This document shows, in pieces, positions 26,375 through 34,091 of a DNA stretch of 64,000 nucleotides (positions are counted from its first letter, which is position 1; each line of letters starts with the position of its first letter). The stretch is from JALOLG01 sp963776935 (lineage in GTDB: Bacteria; Actinomycetota; Acidimicrobiia; Acidimicrobiales; Ilumatobacteraceae): positions 1,550,001 to 1,614,000 of the forward strand of contig CAVZOP010000002.1 of NCBI GenBank assembly GCA_963776935.1, in the 5' to 3' direction. Made by a program: the position numbers and the translations under genes. The notes beneath the pieces are model-generated. The model saw only the letters and a program-made list of their open reading frames with translations. It was not told where the DNA came from and did no database searches.

Positions 26375-27502
26375 ATGGAAGACCGAGCCCGGACGACGTC
26401 CGCAGCTACCGGGGCGTCGCGCTTCGAGCTCGCTCCGCCCCGTCGATTCGTGTTGCCTGCCATCCTCTTGCTGCTGACCGAGCAGCCCGGGTACGGGTAC
26501 AGCCTCGAGAAGGACCTGCGCGAGTTCCGCTTCGGCCACATCGATCGACCGACCGTGTACCGGACGCTCGCCCAACTCGAAGCGGACGGTCTCGTCGAGT
26601 CGTGGTCAGAAGCCGCGACCGTGGGTCAGGCGCGACGAATGTACGGGGTGACTCAGCTCGGCGAACGGGTCCTCCGGGTCTGGATGAGTGTCATCAAAGA
26701 GGAGCGCGACTGCCTCGGCCGAGTCCTTCGTCGCTATCAGGCCACCGGCACGCTCGACGCCGTGCTGGCCGAGGTCGAGGGGGGCTGGGCGGCCGCCCTC
26801 GGATCCGGTTGGTCGCCGGTGGCGACGACGTCCCCCGCCCAGCGCCGACTGGTGCCCGTCGACATCGACCGCGGTTCGACGACGCCGGCGCTGCCGGCCG
26901 TGACGCGCGATCCGGACGAGCCGGACGCGTTCGACGATCCGCACGACGGGGACGGGACCCACGATCCACACGATCCGGCCGGCGACGCCCAACGGTTCCA
27001 CCTCGTACCCGATCGGTCGGTCGTGCTCGTCGAAGTGCGCTCGACCGTCGGCCCGATCAGCTTCGGCGCCCTCGGCATCACGGGCTGGGTCGAGGCCGAG
27101 TTGGCCGATGGTGGAATCCGCCCCGGCACCCAACCGTCGGCGCGTCTCGAGATCGCGGTCGACGCGTTGCGCTCGGGGAACAGCGTGTACGACGCCGAGT
27201 TGCTCCGTCGCATCAGCGCCCGGCGCTTTCCACGCGTCACGCTCGACCTCCGCGAGTGCGTCGCCAGCGGAACCCGGAACCGCTATCGGCTCGCCGGCGA
27301 GCTCACGTTCCACGGCACGACGCGTCCGGTCGACGGCAACGTCAACGTCGAGATCGCCGCTGACCGTCGGCTCGTCATCACCGGTGAGCAGATCTTCGAC
27401 ATCCGCGACTTCGACGTGCCGTCGCCGACCATGCTCATGCTTCGGATCTATCCAGATGTACGCGTCCGCCTCCACGTCGAGGCCGACCTCGAGACGAGAT
27501 GA
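26375..27502 (+). CDS. PadR-type HTH domain fused to YceI domain
   Basis: A 375-residue two-domain protein. Residues about 20-110 are a PadR-like winged helix: FVLPAILLLLTEQPGYGYSL, RPTVYRTLAQLEADGLVESW and GQARRMYGVTQLGERVL. A linker of about 75 residues contains the His/Asp-rich stretch DDPHDGDGTHDPHDP. Residues about 205-375 are a YceI barrel: RFHLVPDRSVVLVEVRSTVG, SARLEIAVDALRSGNSVYDA, YRLAGELTFHGTTRPVDGN and FDIRDFDVPSPTMLMLR. YceI proteins bind isoprenoid lipids, so this could be a ligand-sensing repressor for the divergent hydrogenase operon. ATG 26375 was chosen as the residues before it look non-coding. Confidence 0.85.
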   Translation: MEDRARTTSAATGASRFELAPPRRFVLPAILLLLTEQPGYGYSLEKDLREFRFGHIDRPTVYRTLAQLEADGLVESWSEAATVGQARRMYGVTQLGERVLRVWMSVIKEERDCLGRVLRRYQATGTLDAVLAEVEGGWAAALGSGWSPVATTSPAQRRLVPVDIDRGSTTPALPAVTRDPDEPDAFDDPHDGDGTHDPHDPAGDAQRFHLVPDRSVVLVEVRSTVGPISFGALGITGWVEAELADGGIRPGTQPSARLEIAVDALRSGNSVYDAELLRRISARRFPRVTLDLRECVASGTRNRYRLAGELTFHGTTRPVDGNVNVEIAADRRLVITGEQIFDIRDFDVPSPTMLMLRIYPDVRVRLHVEADLETR

Positions 27503-27512
27503 GGAGAGTGTG

Positions 27513-27764
27513 ATGGGTGTGTTCGTGGCGCTCGCCGTCGGCTACGTCATCGGTGCCCGCACCGGCAGCAAGGACCTCGACCAGGTGACCCAGGCACTCA
27601 AGGCGCTGAGTGCGTCGGACGAGTTCGCCGACGTCGTATCCGCGGTCCGGACACACGTCGGCCACACGCTCCGTGAAGTGGCCGGCATGATCGAGGGCAG
27701 GTCATCCGAGTTCGAAACGGGTGACCTGGTCGAACGGGTCAGGCAAAAGCTCGCGCGCGTTTGA
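27513..27764 (+). CDS. Small membrane-anchored protein, hydrogenase locus
   Basis: An 83-residue protein with GAGGAGAG overlapping the upstream stop and ATG 27513. It starts MGVFVALAVGYVIGARTGSK, a short membrane segment with the GYxxGARxG pattern of YtxH-like proteins, then an amphipathic helical part (LDQVTQALKALSASDEFAD, then LREVAGMIEG). It forms an operon with the PadR-YceI gene. Role unknown; co-transcription suggests it serves the hydrogenase system or its regulation. Confidence 0.7.
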   Translation: MGVFVALAVGYVIGARTGSKDLDQVTQALKALSASDEFADVVSAVRTHVGHTLREVAGMIEGRSSEFETGDLVERVRQKLARV

Positions 27765-27776
27765 GATGCCGGCGGA

Positions 27777-28580
27777 TCAAGCAGTCGGGCGGTCGTCGCG
27801 GTCGCCGACCCGCTGGTCGGTGACGTCCTGGGCGATGCCACGTAGCCCGAGCACGCTCCCGGCGGATCCCACCGTGGGCTGGGCGCGGGCATGGACGATG
27901 CGCACCTCCCGGTCGGGCCGGACGACGCGATATTCGTCGTCGAAAGGTCGGCCGGTGGCGATCGACTCCTGGATCGCGGCCCGGACGCGACCTTGATCAT
28001 CGGGGTGCACGGTGCCGATGTGGGATTCGAACGTGCCGCCGAAGTCGAGGGGGTCGACGCCGTGGATGCGATGGAACTCATCGCTCCACTGGACAGCTCC
28101 GGTCCGCAGGTCCCACAACCAACTGCCGACGTGCGCCATCGCCTCGCTCTCGTGCACCCGTGCCTCGACCTCCGCAAGGGTGGCTTGGGCGAGCCGCTGC
28201 TCGGTGATGTCGCGGGCGATCAGGACCGAGGCGATCGGCACATCGTCGGCATCGAGCACGGGGCACAGCGACATCGAGATCGGCATCGGCATGCCGTCCT
28301 TGCGCAGGATCTCGGTTTCGAAGTGCCTGACCCGATCGCCCGCCATCACCCGCTCCATGACGGCCCGCACGTCGTCTCGAACGTGTTCGGGGAACAGCGC
28401 CGCGTAGGGCTCCCCCACGATCTCCTCGGCCGGGTAGCCGAACAGGCGCTCGGCGGTCTGGTTCCAGGTCGTGACGTTCCCTTCGCCATCGTGACTGACC
28501 ATCGCGTCGTCCGACGTCTCGACGAACGCATCGAGGAGCGCCGCCGGCGACACGATCGAATCCACCGCTCGGTCCGTCAT
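27777..28580 (-). CDS. Double PAS-domain sensor without output domain
   Basis: A 267-residue protein. PAS 1 (about residues 10-130) has FVETSDDAMVSHDGEGNVTT, RLFGYPAEEIVGEPY and FETEILRKDGMPMPISMSL. PAS 2 (about 145-260) has VGSWLWDLRTGAVQWSDEFH and TVHPDDQGRVRAAIQESIAT, of the PAS_3 type. It ends soon after DVTDQRVGD without kinase, GGDEF or HTH part, so it must act by binding a partner or be a truncated sensor. It converges with the PadR-YceI operon, ending 12 bases after it. Ligand unknown; PAS domains often sense redox or small molecules. Confidence 0.85.
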   Translation of the reverse strand: MTDRAVDSIVSPAALLDAFVETSDDAMVSHDGEGNVTTWNQTAERLFGYPAEEIVGEPYAALFPEHVRDDVRAVMERVMAGDRVRHFETEILRKDGMPMPISMSLCPVLDADDVPIASVLIARDITEQRLAQATLAEVEARVHESEAMAHVGSWLWDLRTGAVQWSDEFHRIHGVDPLDFGGTFESHIGTVHPDDQGRVRAAIQESIATGRPFDDEYRVVRPDREVRIVHARAQPTVGSAGSVLGLRGIAQDVTDQRVGDRDDRPTA

Positions 28581-28590
28581 TCGAGAACAC

Positions 28591-29127
28591 TCACTTCTCT
28601 TCCGCTGCCCCCACCCCACGGTAGTCGCCCGACGCCAGGCCGAACGCGTCGTCGACGATGCGCGCCCGGTACGACTCGAGACGTGCTCGCTGGCCGGCGG
28701 CCCGCTCGCGCAGCGCCGCGAAGTCGAGGCCGGCGACCGCCGGTCGTCCAGCGATGCTCAGCTCGCAGCAACGCCAGAGTGACTCCTTCGCCATGATCCC
28801 GGCCGACAACATCTCGAACTCCTCCAGCCGGCTGAGCGGTGAGTAGCGCACGAATCGTCCGTTCGTCTTCAGCCGGGCGAACTTCTCGCCGGCCGCCGAC
28901 ATGACGATCTTCAACCGATTCGGCGTGTGGCCGAGGCGCCGGATGATGTCGTCGAGCAGCGCGCGGTCACCGTCGATCTCATCGGTCAGCTCCCGAAGGG
29001 TCGACGTGAGGTAGTTGTCCGGGTTGGCGTCGAGCATCCGTCGGGCCAGCGCCACGCCACCGGCCGCTCCGGCACGGTGATCGTCGAGGTAGATGCCGAG
29101 CAGGCGGTCGCGATCAGTCGAGGTCAT
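28591..29127 (-). CDS. Helical protein of unknown function
   Basis: A 178-residue, almost wholly helical protein, starting MTSTDRDRLLGIYLDDHRAG. Charged heptads such as YLTSTLRELTDEIDGDRALL and FALREs-type segments (LDFAALRERAAGQRARLESY) suggest a four-helix bundle, perhaps ferritin-like, with an Arg-rich middle (LKTNGRFVRYSPLSRLEEFE). I recall similar uncharacterised proteins in actinobacteria but no function. It is 10 bases upstream of the PAS protein gene and probably in the same transcript. An ATG six bases earlier is also possible. Confidence 0.7.
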   Translation of the reverse strand: MTSTDRDRLLGIYLDDHRAGAAGGVALARRMLDANPDNYLTSTLRELTDEIDGDRALLDDIIRRLGHTPNRLKIVMSAAGEKFARLKTNGRFVRYSPLSRLEEFEMLSAGIMAKESLWRCCELSIAGRPAVAGLDFAALRERAAGQRARLESYRARIVDDAFGLASGDYRGVGAAEEK

Positions 29128-29216
29128 TGGCATCCAGTACCCAGCTGGGCGCGATTCGACACGCCCGCGCCCGCGACCCGCGGCACACGTTGCTCCGGCT
29201 GACCGGCGGCGACGTA

Positions 29217-30167
29217 CTACGCCTGGTTGCCGTCGGTCGGCGCCGCGGCGAGGACGCTTCGAAGGGTCTGGGCGGCCCCGAGCAGGCCGGCCGACTCGAA
29301 CGGGACGACGATCTTGGCGTTCTTGCTCTCGGCGAACTTGGCGAGGGCGTCGAGTTGGAGGATGGCGACCAAGGTCGGATCCGGCTCGGCGGCCTTGATC
29401 GCCTTGTACACGGTCTCGATGGCCTGCGCGCGGCCCTCCGACTCGAGGATCGCCGCCTGCCGGTTGCCCTCGGCACGCAGGATCGCCGCCTGCCGTTCAC
29501 CTTGCGCAGCCCGCACGGAAGCCTGGGCGGCACCCTCGGCGACGTTGATCGCCGACTGCTGGTGCCCTTCCGACTGCAGGATCGTCGCCCGCTTCTCCTG
29601 GTCGGCCTGCTTCTGCAGTGCCAACGCCTCGAGGATCTTGGGCGGCGGGGCGATCTCGATGATCTCGATGCGGTTGATGCGGATGCCCCACTTGTCGGTA
29701 ACCGCCTCCATCTGCGACTGGACGTCGGTGTTGATGCGTTCGCGCTCGGACAGGGCCTCGTCGAGGGTCATCGTGCCGATGACCGATCGCAGGGCGGTGC
29801 GAGCCAGGGCGTCGATGCCGATGTCGAAGTTGGCGATGCTGAAGAGCGCCTGCTCGGCGACGACGATCTGGGTGAAGATCGTGGCGTTCACCGTGACCAC
29901 CACGTTGTCCTTCGTGATCACGTCCTGGCGATCACCAGGCCGCGGGATCTCGCGGATGTCGACGCGCTGGAGCGAGTCGACGAACGGGGCGATGATCACC
30001 AGTCCCGGCTCGTGCGTCTTGCGGTATTCGCCGAGGTGCTTGACGACCCCCACCTCGCCCTGCTGGACGATGTTGACCATCTGCTGCAGCAGCAAGATGA
30101 ACACAGCCATCACCAACACCGCGCCGACAAGGCCGGCGATGATGCCGGCGCTGAATGCCACTATCAC
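29217..30167 (-). CDS. SPFH/Band 7 (stomatin-like) membrane protein
   Basis: A 316-residue protein. An N-terminal membrane helix (IIAGLVGAVLVMAVFILLL) precedes the SPFH domain: QQGEVGVVKHLGEYRKTHEP, VDIREIPRPGDRQDVITKDN, VVVTVNATIFTQIV and DEALSERERINTDVQSQMEA. A long coiled coil rich in Ala, Glu and Gln follows (about residues 185-265, KQADQEKRATILQSEGHQQS). The family forms large ring-like membrane microdomain scaffolds. It is placed two bases after the NfeD gene, the usual partner. Confidence 0.93.
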   Translation of the reverse strand: MIVAFSAGIIAGLVGAVLVMAVFILLLQQMVNIVQQGEVGVVKHLGEYRKTHEPGLVIIAPFVDSLQRVDIREIPRPGDRQDVITKDNVVVTVNATIFTQIVVAEQALFSIANFDIGIDALARTALRSVIGTMTLDEALSERERINTDVQSQMEAVTDKWGIRINRIEIIEIAPPPKILEALALQKQADQEKRATILQSEGHQQSAINVAEGAAQASVRAAQGERQAAILRAEGNRQAAILESEGRAQAIETVYKAIKAAEPDPTLVAILQLDALAKFAESKNAKIVVPFESAGLLGAAQTLRSVLAAAPTDGNQA

Positions 30168-30169
30168 GG

Positions 30170-30679
30170 CTACTCCTGTTCTCCGTCATCGATGAGCGGA
30201 CCACTGTCCGCTTCCATGAGACCTTCGACCGGCAGGTGCCCGCCCGCCGGCCACACGATGAGCGTCGTCCCCTCCACGCCCGTCACGAGCACCTTGGTGC
30301 CCGGCGGAAGCGCCACGTCGCCGCCGCTGATCGCCCGCCAACGCTCTCCCGCCAGTTCGACGTGGCCGACGCGACCGAGGCCGCCGACGAGGTCGAGCGT
30401 TACCACCTCTTGGCCAACGAACCCGCCGTGGACGCCCCGTGAGTGGTGAGGGCCGTGGCGGGCGAGCAGGGCTCGGCTCATCCTCGGCCGGATCAGGACG
30501 ATGCCCACGACCGCCAACAGCACGGTGGCGAGGACCTGGGCGGCGATCGCACCGGGAGCGAACAACGCCACCAGCGCACCTGCGAAGCAGCCGATGCCGG
30601 CGAACAGCGCGTAGAAGGCGAAATGGTGCAGCTCGACAGCGAGGAGCACCACACCGGCAGCGATCCAGACGATGGCCAA
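30170..30679 (-). CDS. NfeD-family membrane protein
   Basis: A 169-residue protein: three membrane helices (MAIVWIAAGVVLLAVELHH, FAFYALFAGIGCFAGALVAL, VLATVLLAVVGIVLI) and a C-terminal OB-fold (about residues 85-150, GQEVVTLDLVGGLGRVGHVE, VLVTGVEGTTLIVWP). This short NfeD type lacks a protease domain and pairs with SPFH proteins in membrane quality control. The SPFH gene follows immediately, so the two form an operon. Confidence 0.92.
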   Translation of the reverse strand: MAIVWIAAGVVLLAVELHHFAFYALFAGIGCFAGALVALFAPGAIAAQVLATVLLAVVGIVLIRPRMSRALLARHGPHHSRGVHGGFVGQEVVTLDLVGGLGRVGHVELAGERWRAISGGDVALPPGTKVLVTGVEGTTLIVWPAGGHLPVEGLMEADSGPLIDDGEQE

Positions 30680-30771
30680 GCCGAACCCTTTCTTCTGCCG
30701 GCAAGTGTACGTCCGTTGCGATGAGCGCCCACGTGCTCGGTGACGACATCGGTGGCCTACGATCGCCGGCC

Positions 30772-31320
30772 ATGCGAGTACGACGGGTGGTCACCGGTCA
30801 CGATGCGGATGGCAAAGCCGTCGTCGCCAGCGACACCGAGGTCGATGGGATGCGACCTGCGCTCACGCCGGGATCGGAGTTCCACCGGCTGTGGGGCGCT
30901 GACGCCGCGCCGCACTTCCCAGATGACGGAACCCAGCCCGAGCACCACGCCTATTTCCCTCCGGTCGGAGGGTTCCGCTTCGGGATGTTCGCGGTACCGC
31001 CCGGGCACCGTGTCGACGTCGAGCCACCCGACGACATCGAGGCTGCGGCCGCCGAGTTCGAGGCATCGCTCCCGGGTCTCGCCGCCTACCTCGAACCCGA
31101 CGCACCGGGCATGCACACGACCGACACCGTCGACTTCGAGGTCGTGCTCGACGGTGAGGTGTGGTTGGAGCTCGACGACGGCGTCGAGGTCCACCTGCGC
31201 CCGGGCGACACCGTCGTGCAGAACGGCACCCGCCACGCGTGGCGCAATCACGGCGACACGACGGCGCGCCTGGCGGTGTTCCTCATCGGCGCCCACCACG
31301 CGCGCGTACCACCGCGCTGA
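30772..31320 (+). CDS. Cupin-domain protein
   Basis: A 182-residue protein starting MRVRRVVTGHDADGKAVVAS. The cupin barrel is in the C-terminal half: MHTTDTVDFEVVLDGEVWLE, DGVEVHLRPGDTVVQNGTRH and AWRNHGDTTARLAVFLIGAH. Motif 1 keeps His and Glu (HTTDTVDFEVVL), and motif 2 keeps His (QNGTRHAWRN), so metal binding is plausible. Similar proteins are annotated as cupins linked to small-molecule oxidations. An alternative start at ATG 30721 would add 17 residues of low coding character. Confidence 0.85.
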   Translation: MRVRRVVTGHDADGKAVVASDTEVDGMRPALTPGSEFHRLWGADAAPHFPDDGTQPEHHAYFPPVGGFRFGMFAVPPGHRVDVEPPDDIEAAAAEFEASLPGLAAYLEPDAPGMHTTDTVDFEVVLDGEVWLELDDGVEVHLRPGDTVVQNGTRHAWRNHGDTTARLAVFLIGAHHARVPPR

Positions 31321-31535
31321 CCCGGATCCGGCCGTCCACTTCGTTCGCCGCGAATTCTTCACGTCGCGTGTATCCGCGTGGTCGACAACGCCTCATGTTT
31401 GTCGGTGATCGGCTCGCCATCTCGTTCGGGGACTCGGTGTCGACCGATGCCGGGCAGTTCGATCAACAGTCGACCACGAGGACGGACCGCATCCGATCGA
31501 TGCACGGACGCGGGTGAGGAACGAGGACGGGTGCG

Positions 31536-32270
31536 ATGACCCACATCGAGGACGTGTTGCTGAACGCGGTGGCGCAATCGGGTGACCGGTACGAGTTCGG
31601 CGCGGCAGTCAACTTCAACAACCCCGATCCGGAGGTGTTCGACTGCTCGGGTCTGGTCCAGTGGTCGTGCCACCAGGCGCGAGTGAGCCCGGCGATGCCA
31701 CGCGGGTCGTGGATCCAGGCAACCCATTGCCACACCCACAAGACCGACATCTCGGTGGAGGGCGCGATCAAGACCCGCGGCGCGCTGCTGTTCAAGTTCG
31801 ACTCCGACCCGTTCACCGCCGCGACGCGACCCAACCGGGCGCACGTCGCGTGGTCGCTCGGCGACCGCACGACGATCGAAGCGGCCAGCGCCAAATGGGG
31901 CGTCGGCTCGTTCACCGCCGATCCCCTCGTCCGTGAGTGGACCCATGCCGCGCTCATCCCCGGGGTCGAGTACTCGGGCACACCATCGATGTTCGACCCG
32001 AAACCCAAGCCCAAGCCAACCGAAACGGAACCGAAGACCGAGATTGAGGAGGAAGACGAAGTGACTCGCGTCGCCTACTACCAGGGCCCCGACGGGGCAG
32101 TCCACACCTACGCCGTTGCGGGGTGTGTGGGCAAGTTCCTGTCGCCCGCCGCGCTCAACCTGTACCAGTTCGTCGAGACGCCGGTCGTCGGCTCGCCAAC
32201 CAAGCCCCTCGGCAAGGAATGGCAGGACGGCGTGGCGCTCCTCGACGGACCGCTCCGCAACATCGCCTAG
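31536..32270 (+). CDS. NlpC/P60-family cysteine peptidase
   Basis: A 244-residue protein. The N-terminal domain (about residues 1-145) has NLP/P60 features: FDCSGLVQWSCHQARV with the catalytic Cys, and PNRAHVAWSLGDRTTIEAAS with the catalytic His. A short Lys/Pro/Glu linker (KPKPKPTETEPKTEIEEEDE) leads to a small C-terminal domain (VAYYQGPDGAVHTYAVAG). NlpC/P60 enzymes cut peptidoglycan stem peptides. There is no signal peptide or membrane segment, unusual for a chromosomal wall hydrolase and more like a phage- or injection-device-type lysin. Confidence 0.82.
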   Translation: MTHIEDVLLNAVAQSGDRYEFGAAVNFNNPDPEVFDCSGLVQWSCHQARVSPAMPRGSWIQATHCHTHKTDISVEGAIKTRGALLFKFDSDPFTAATRPNRAHVAWSLGDRTTIEAASAKWGVGSFTADPLVREWTHAALIPGVEYSGTPSMFDPKPKPKPTETEPKTEIEEEDEVTRVAYYQGPDGAVHTYAVAGCVGKFLSPAALNLYQFVETPVVGSPTKPLGKEWQDGVALLDGPLRNIA

Positions 32271-32340
32271 CCAGCGACGATCGTTGCCGATCTGACGACG
32301 CGTCGTCGCCGGTTCGAGATCGCTTCGACCTTGTGCACAT

Positions 32341-32730
32341 TCAGGCGCCGCTGCCGTACGGGCGGGTGAGGATCTCGAGCCAGTGCCCATCGGGATTCGG
32401 GAAGTACACGCCGCGGCCGCCGTCATTGTGGTTGATCTCGCCGCGGCGGAGTCCGGCCGGGTCGGCGTAGTAGTCGATCCCGCGCTCGACGATCCGACCG
32501 AAGATCGCGTCGAACTCGTCCTCGCTGATGAGGAACGCGTAGTGCTGCGCGGCGATCTCGTCGTCGGGGTCGTGCCAGCCGAAATCCAAGTTGACCTGGT
32601 TGCCGGTGGACACCTGCCAGAACGGACCGAACCGCTCGGGCGCGTCGAGGCCGAGCACCTCGGCGAACCACACGGCTGCACCCTGCGGATCCTTCGAGGC
32701 GATGATCGTGTGGTTGAGCTGCACGGTCAC
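32341..32730 (-). CDS. VOC-family (glyoxalase-like) protein
   Basis: A 129-residue protein starting MTVQLNHTIIASKDPQGAAV. The paired beta-alpha-beta-beta-beta modules of the vicinal oxygen chelate fold are visible: NHTIIASKD, WFAEVLGLDAPERFGPFW, then HYAFLISEDEFDAIFGRIVE and GRGVYFPNPDGHWLEILTRP. His7, His near residue 66 and Glu in the last motif could bind metal. The substrate is unknown; the family includes dioxygenases, isomerases and resistance proteins. Confidence 0.88.
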   Translation of the reverse strand: MTVQLNHTIIASKDPQGAAVWFAEVLGLDAPERFGPFWQVSTGNQVNLDFGWHDPDDEIAAQHYAFLISEDEFDAIFGRIVERGIDYYADPAGLRRGEINHNDGGRGVYFPNPDGHWLEILTRPYGSGA

Positions 32731-32897
32731 GGCGATGCTCCTCTCTCGGTGTCGACGATCACGAACATTGTGGCCTCGTCGGACGGTTCGTCCAGTTCGG
32801 GATCACCCACGAGCAGCCCGACGATTGCGAGTTCCCGTCCGTAAACGGGCGAGCCGGGGCAGGATGGTGACATGCGCGGTCGAGATCGACGGACACG

Positions 32898-33974
32898 GTG
32901 AGTGCGACGCAACGCCTCGACGCGTTCCAACGGCGCCATCGGTGGGCCGGCTTCCCGATCGCCGTCGTCTACAAGTTCGGCGAGGACCAGGGCCCGTATC
33001 TCGCCGCGCTGATCACGTACTACGGCTTCCTCGCCTTGTTTCCACTCCTGCTGCTGCTCGCGTCAGTTCTCGGATTCGTGCTGCAGGGCAACCCGGACCT
33101 GCAACGCCGGATTCTCGATTCCACGTTGAGCCAGTTCCCGGTCATCGGCGACCAGCTCGGAGACCCCCAGAGCCTGCGGGGAAGCGGCATTGCCTTGACG
33201 GTCGGCGCGCTGGTCGCGCTCTACGGTGCCTTGGGCGTTGCCCAGGCGCTGCAGAACGCGATGAACGTCGCCTGGGCGGTCCCGCGGAATCGGCGACCCA
33301 ACCCGCTGCGGATGCGGCTCCGCAGCCTCGTCCTGATCACGATCGGTGGCCTCGCGGTGATAGCGACGACGATCCTTTCGGCGCTCGGAGGCAGTGCGAA
33401 CGCGTTCGGCGCCGACATGGAGCAATGGAGCACGATCCTCGTCGTGGTCGTCGCGGTGGTGGTCAACGCCGCCGTGTTCATCCTCGCCTTTCGCATCTGC
33501 ACCTCCCACACGACGACACTGCGCGATCTGGCCCCCGGTGCGATCACGGCGGCGATCGTCTGGCAGCTCCTCCAGCTGTTCGGAACGGCCTACGTCGGCA
33601 ACGTCGTCAAGAACGCCGGCGCCACGTACGGCGTGTTCGCTTTGGTGCTCGGGTTGCTGGCGTGGATCTTCCTCGCCGCCGTCGGCGTCGTGTTGAGCAC
33701 CGAGATCAACGTCGTGCGTGCCAAGCGCCTCTATCCGCGCGCGCTCCTGACACCCTTCACCGACGACGTCGATCTGACCGTGGCCGATCGCCGCGTCTAC
33801 GCCGACGCGGCCATGGCACAGCGGGCCAAGGGCTTTCAGTCGGTCAGTGTCAGCTTCGACGACGATGGCCAGCAGGCCTCGGCTCGTCGCACGCGGCGAG
33901 ACGCGCTGAATGGACAGCCTGCCGAGCTACCCGTTGGAGCGGAGACCAGGGACGGTCAACGGACCGGCCTGTAG
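32898..33974 (+). CDS. YihY/BrkB-family membrane protein
   Basis: A 358-residue integral membrane protein, start GTG 32898. Helices include ITYYGFLALFPLLLLLASVL, IALTVGALVALYGALGVAQA, LVLITIGGLAVIATTILSAL, VVAVVVNAAVFILAFRICTS, ITAAIVWQLLQLFGTAYVGN and VFALVLGLLAWIFLAAVGVV, six in all, with the family motif ALxTYYGFLALFPLL. A charged cytoplasmic tail of about 80 residues follows. YihY proteins were once called ribonuclease BN but their role is unknown. The gene ends just before a hairpin. Confidence 0.9.
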   Translation: MSATQRLDAFQRRHRWAGFPIAVVYKFGEDQGPYLAALITYYGFLALFPLLLLLASVLGFVLQGNPDLQRRILDSTLSQFPVIGDQLGDPQSLRGSGIALTVGALVALYGALGVAQALQNAMNVAWAVPRNRRPNPLRMRLRSLVLITIGGLAVIATTILSALGGSANAFGADMEQWSTILVVVVAVVVNAAVFILAFRICTSHTTTLRDLAPGAITAAIVWQLLQLFGTAYVGNVVKNAGATYGVFALVLGLLAWIFLAAVGVVLSTEINVVRAKRLYPRALLTPFTDDVDLTVADRRVYADAAMAQRAKGFQSVSVSFDDDGQQASARRTRRDALNGQPAELPVGAETRDGQRTGL

Positions 33975-34006
33975 GAGAGGGCGTGGAGTGGTCGAGCGAA
34001 ACGGCT

Positions 34007-34057
34007 GATCTGGGCTGCGGCCCTTTTCGGCGTTCGCACGGCGGAGCAGCCCAGATC
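34007..34057. terminator. Bidirectional hairpin between convergent genes
   Basis: GATCTGGGCTGC at 34007-34018 and GCAGCCCAGATC at 34046-34057 form a perfect 12-base stem with a 27-base loop that holds CCTTTT. It lies between the convergent ends at 33974 and 34092. A terminator role is likely but the loop is long and no T tract follows. Confidence 0.5.
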
Positions 34058-34091
34058 GGTTCGGCGGGCGAGCGAGCCGGGGACGCGATGG

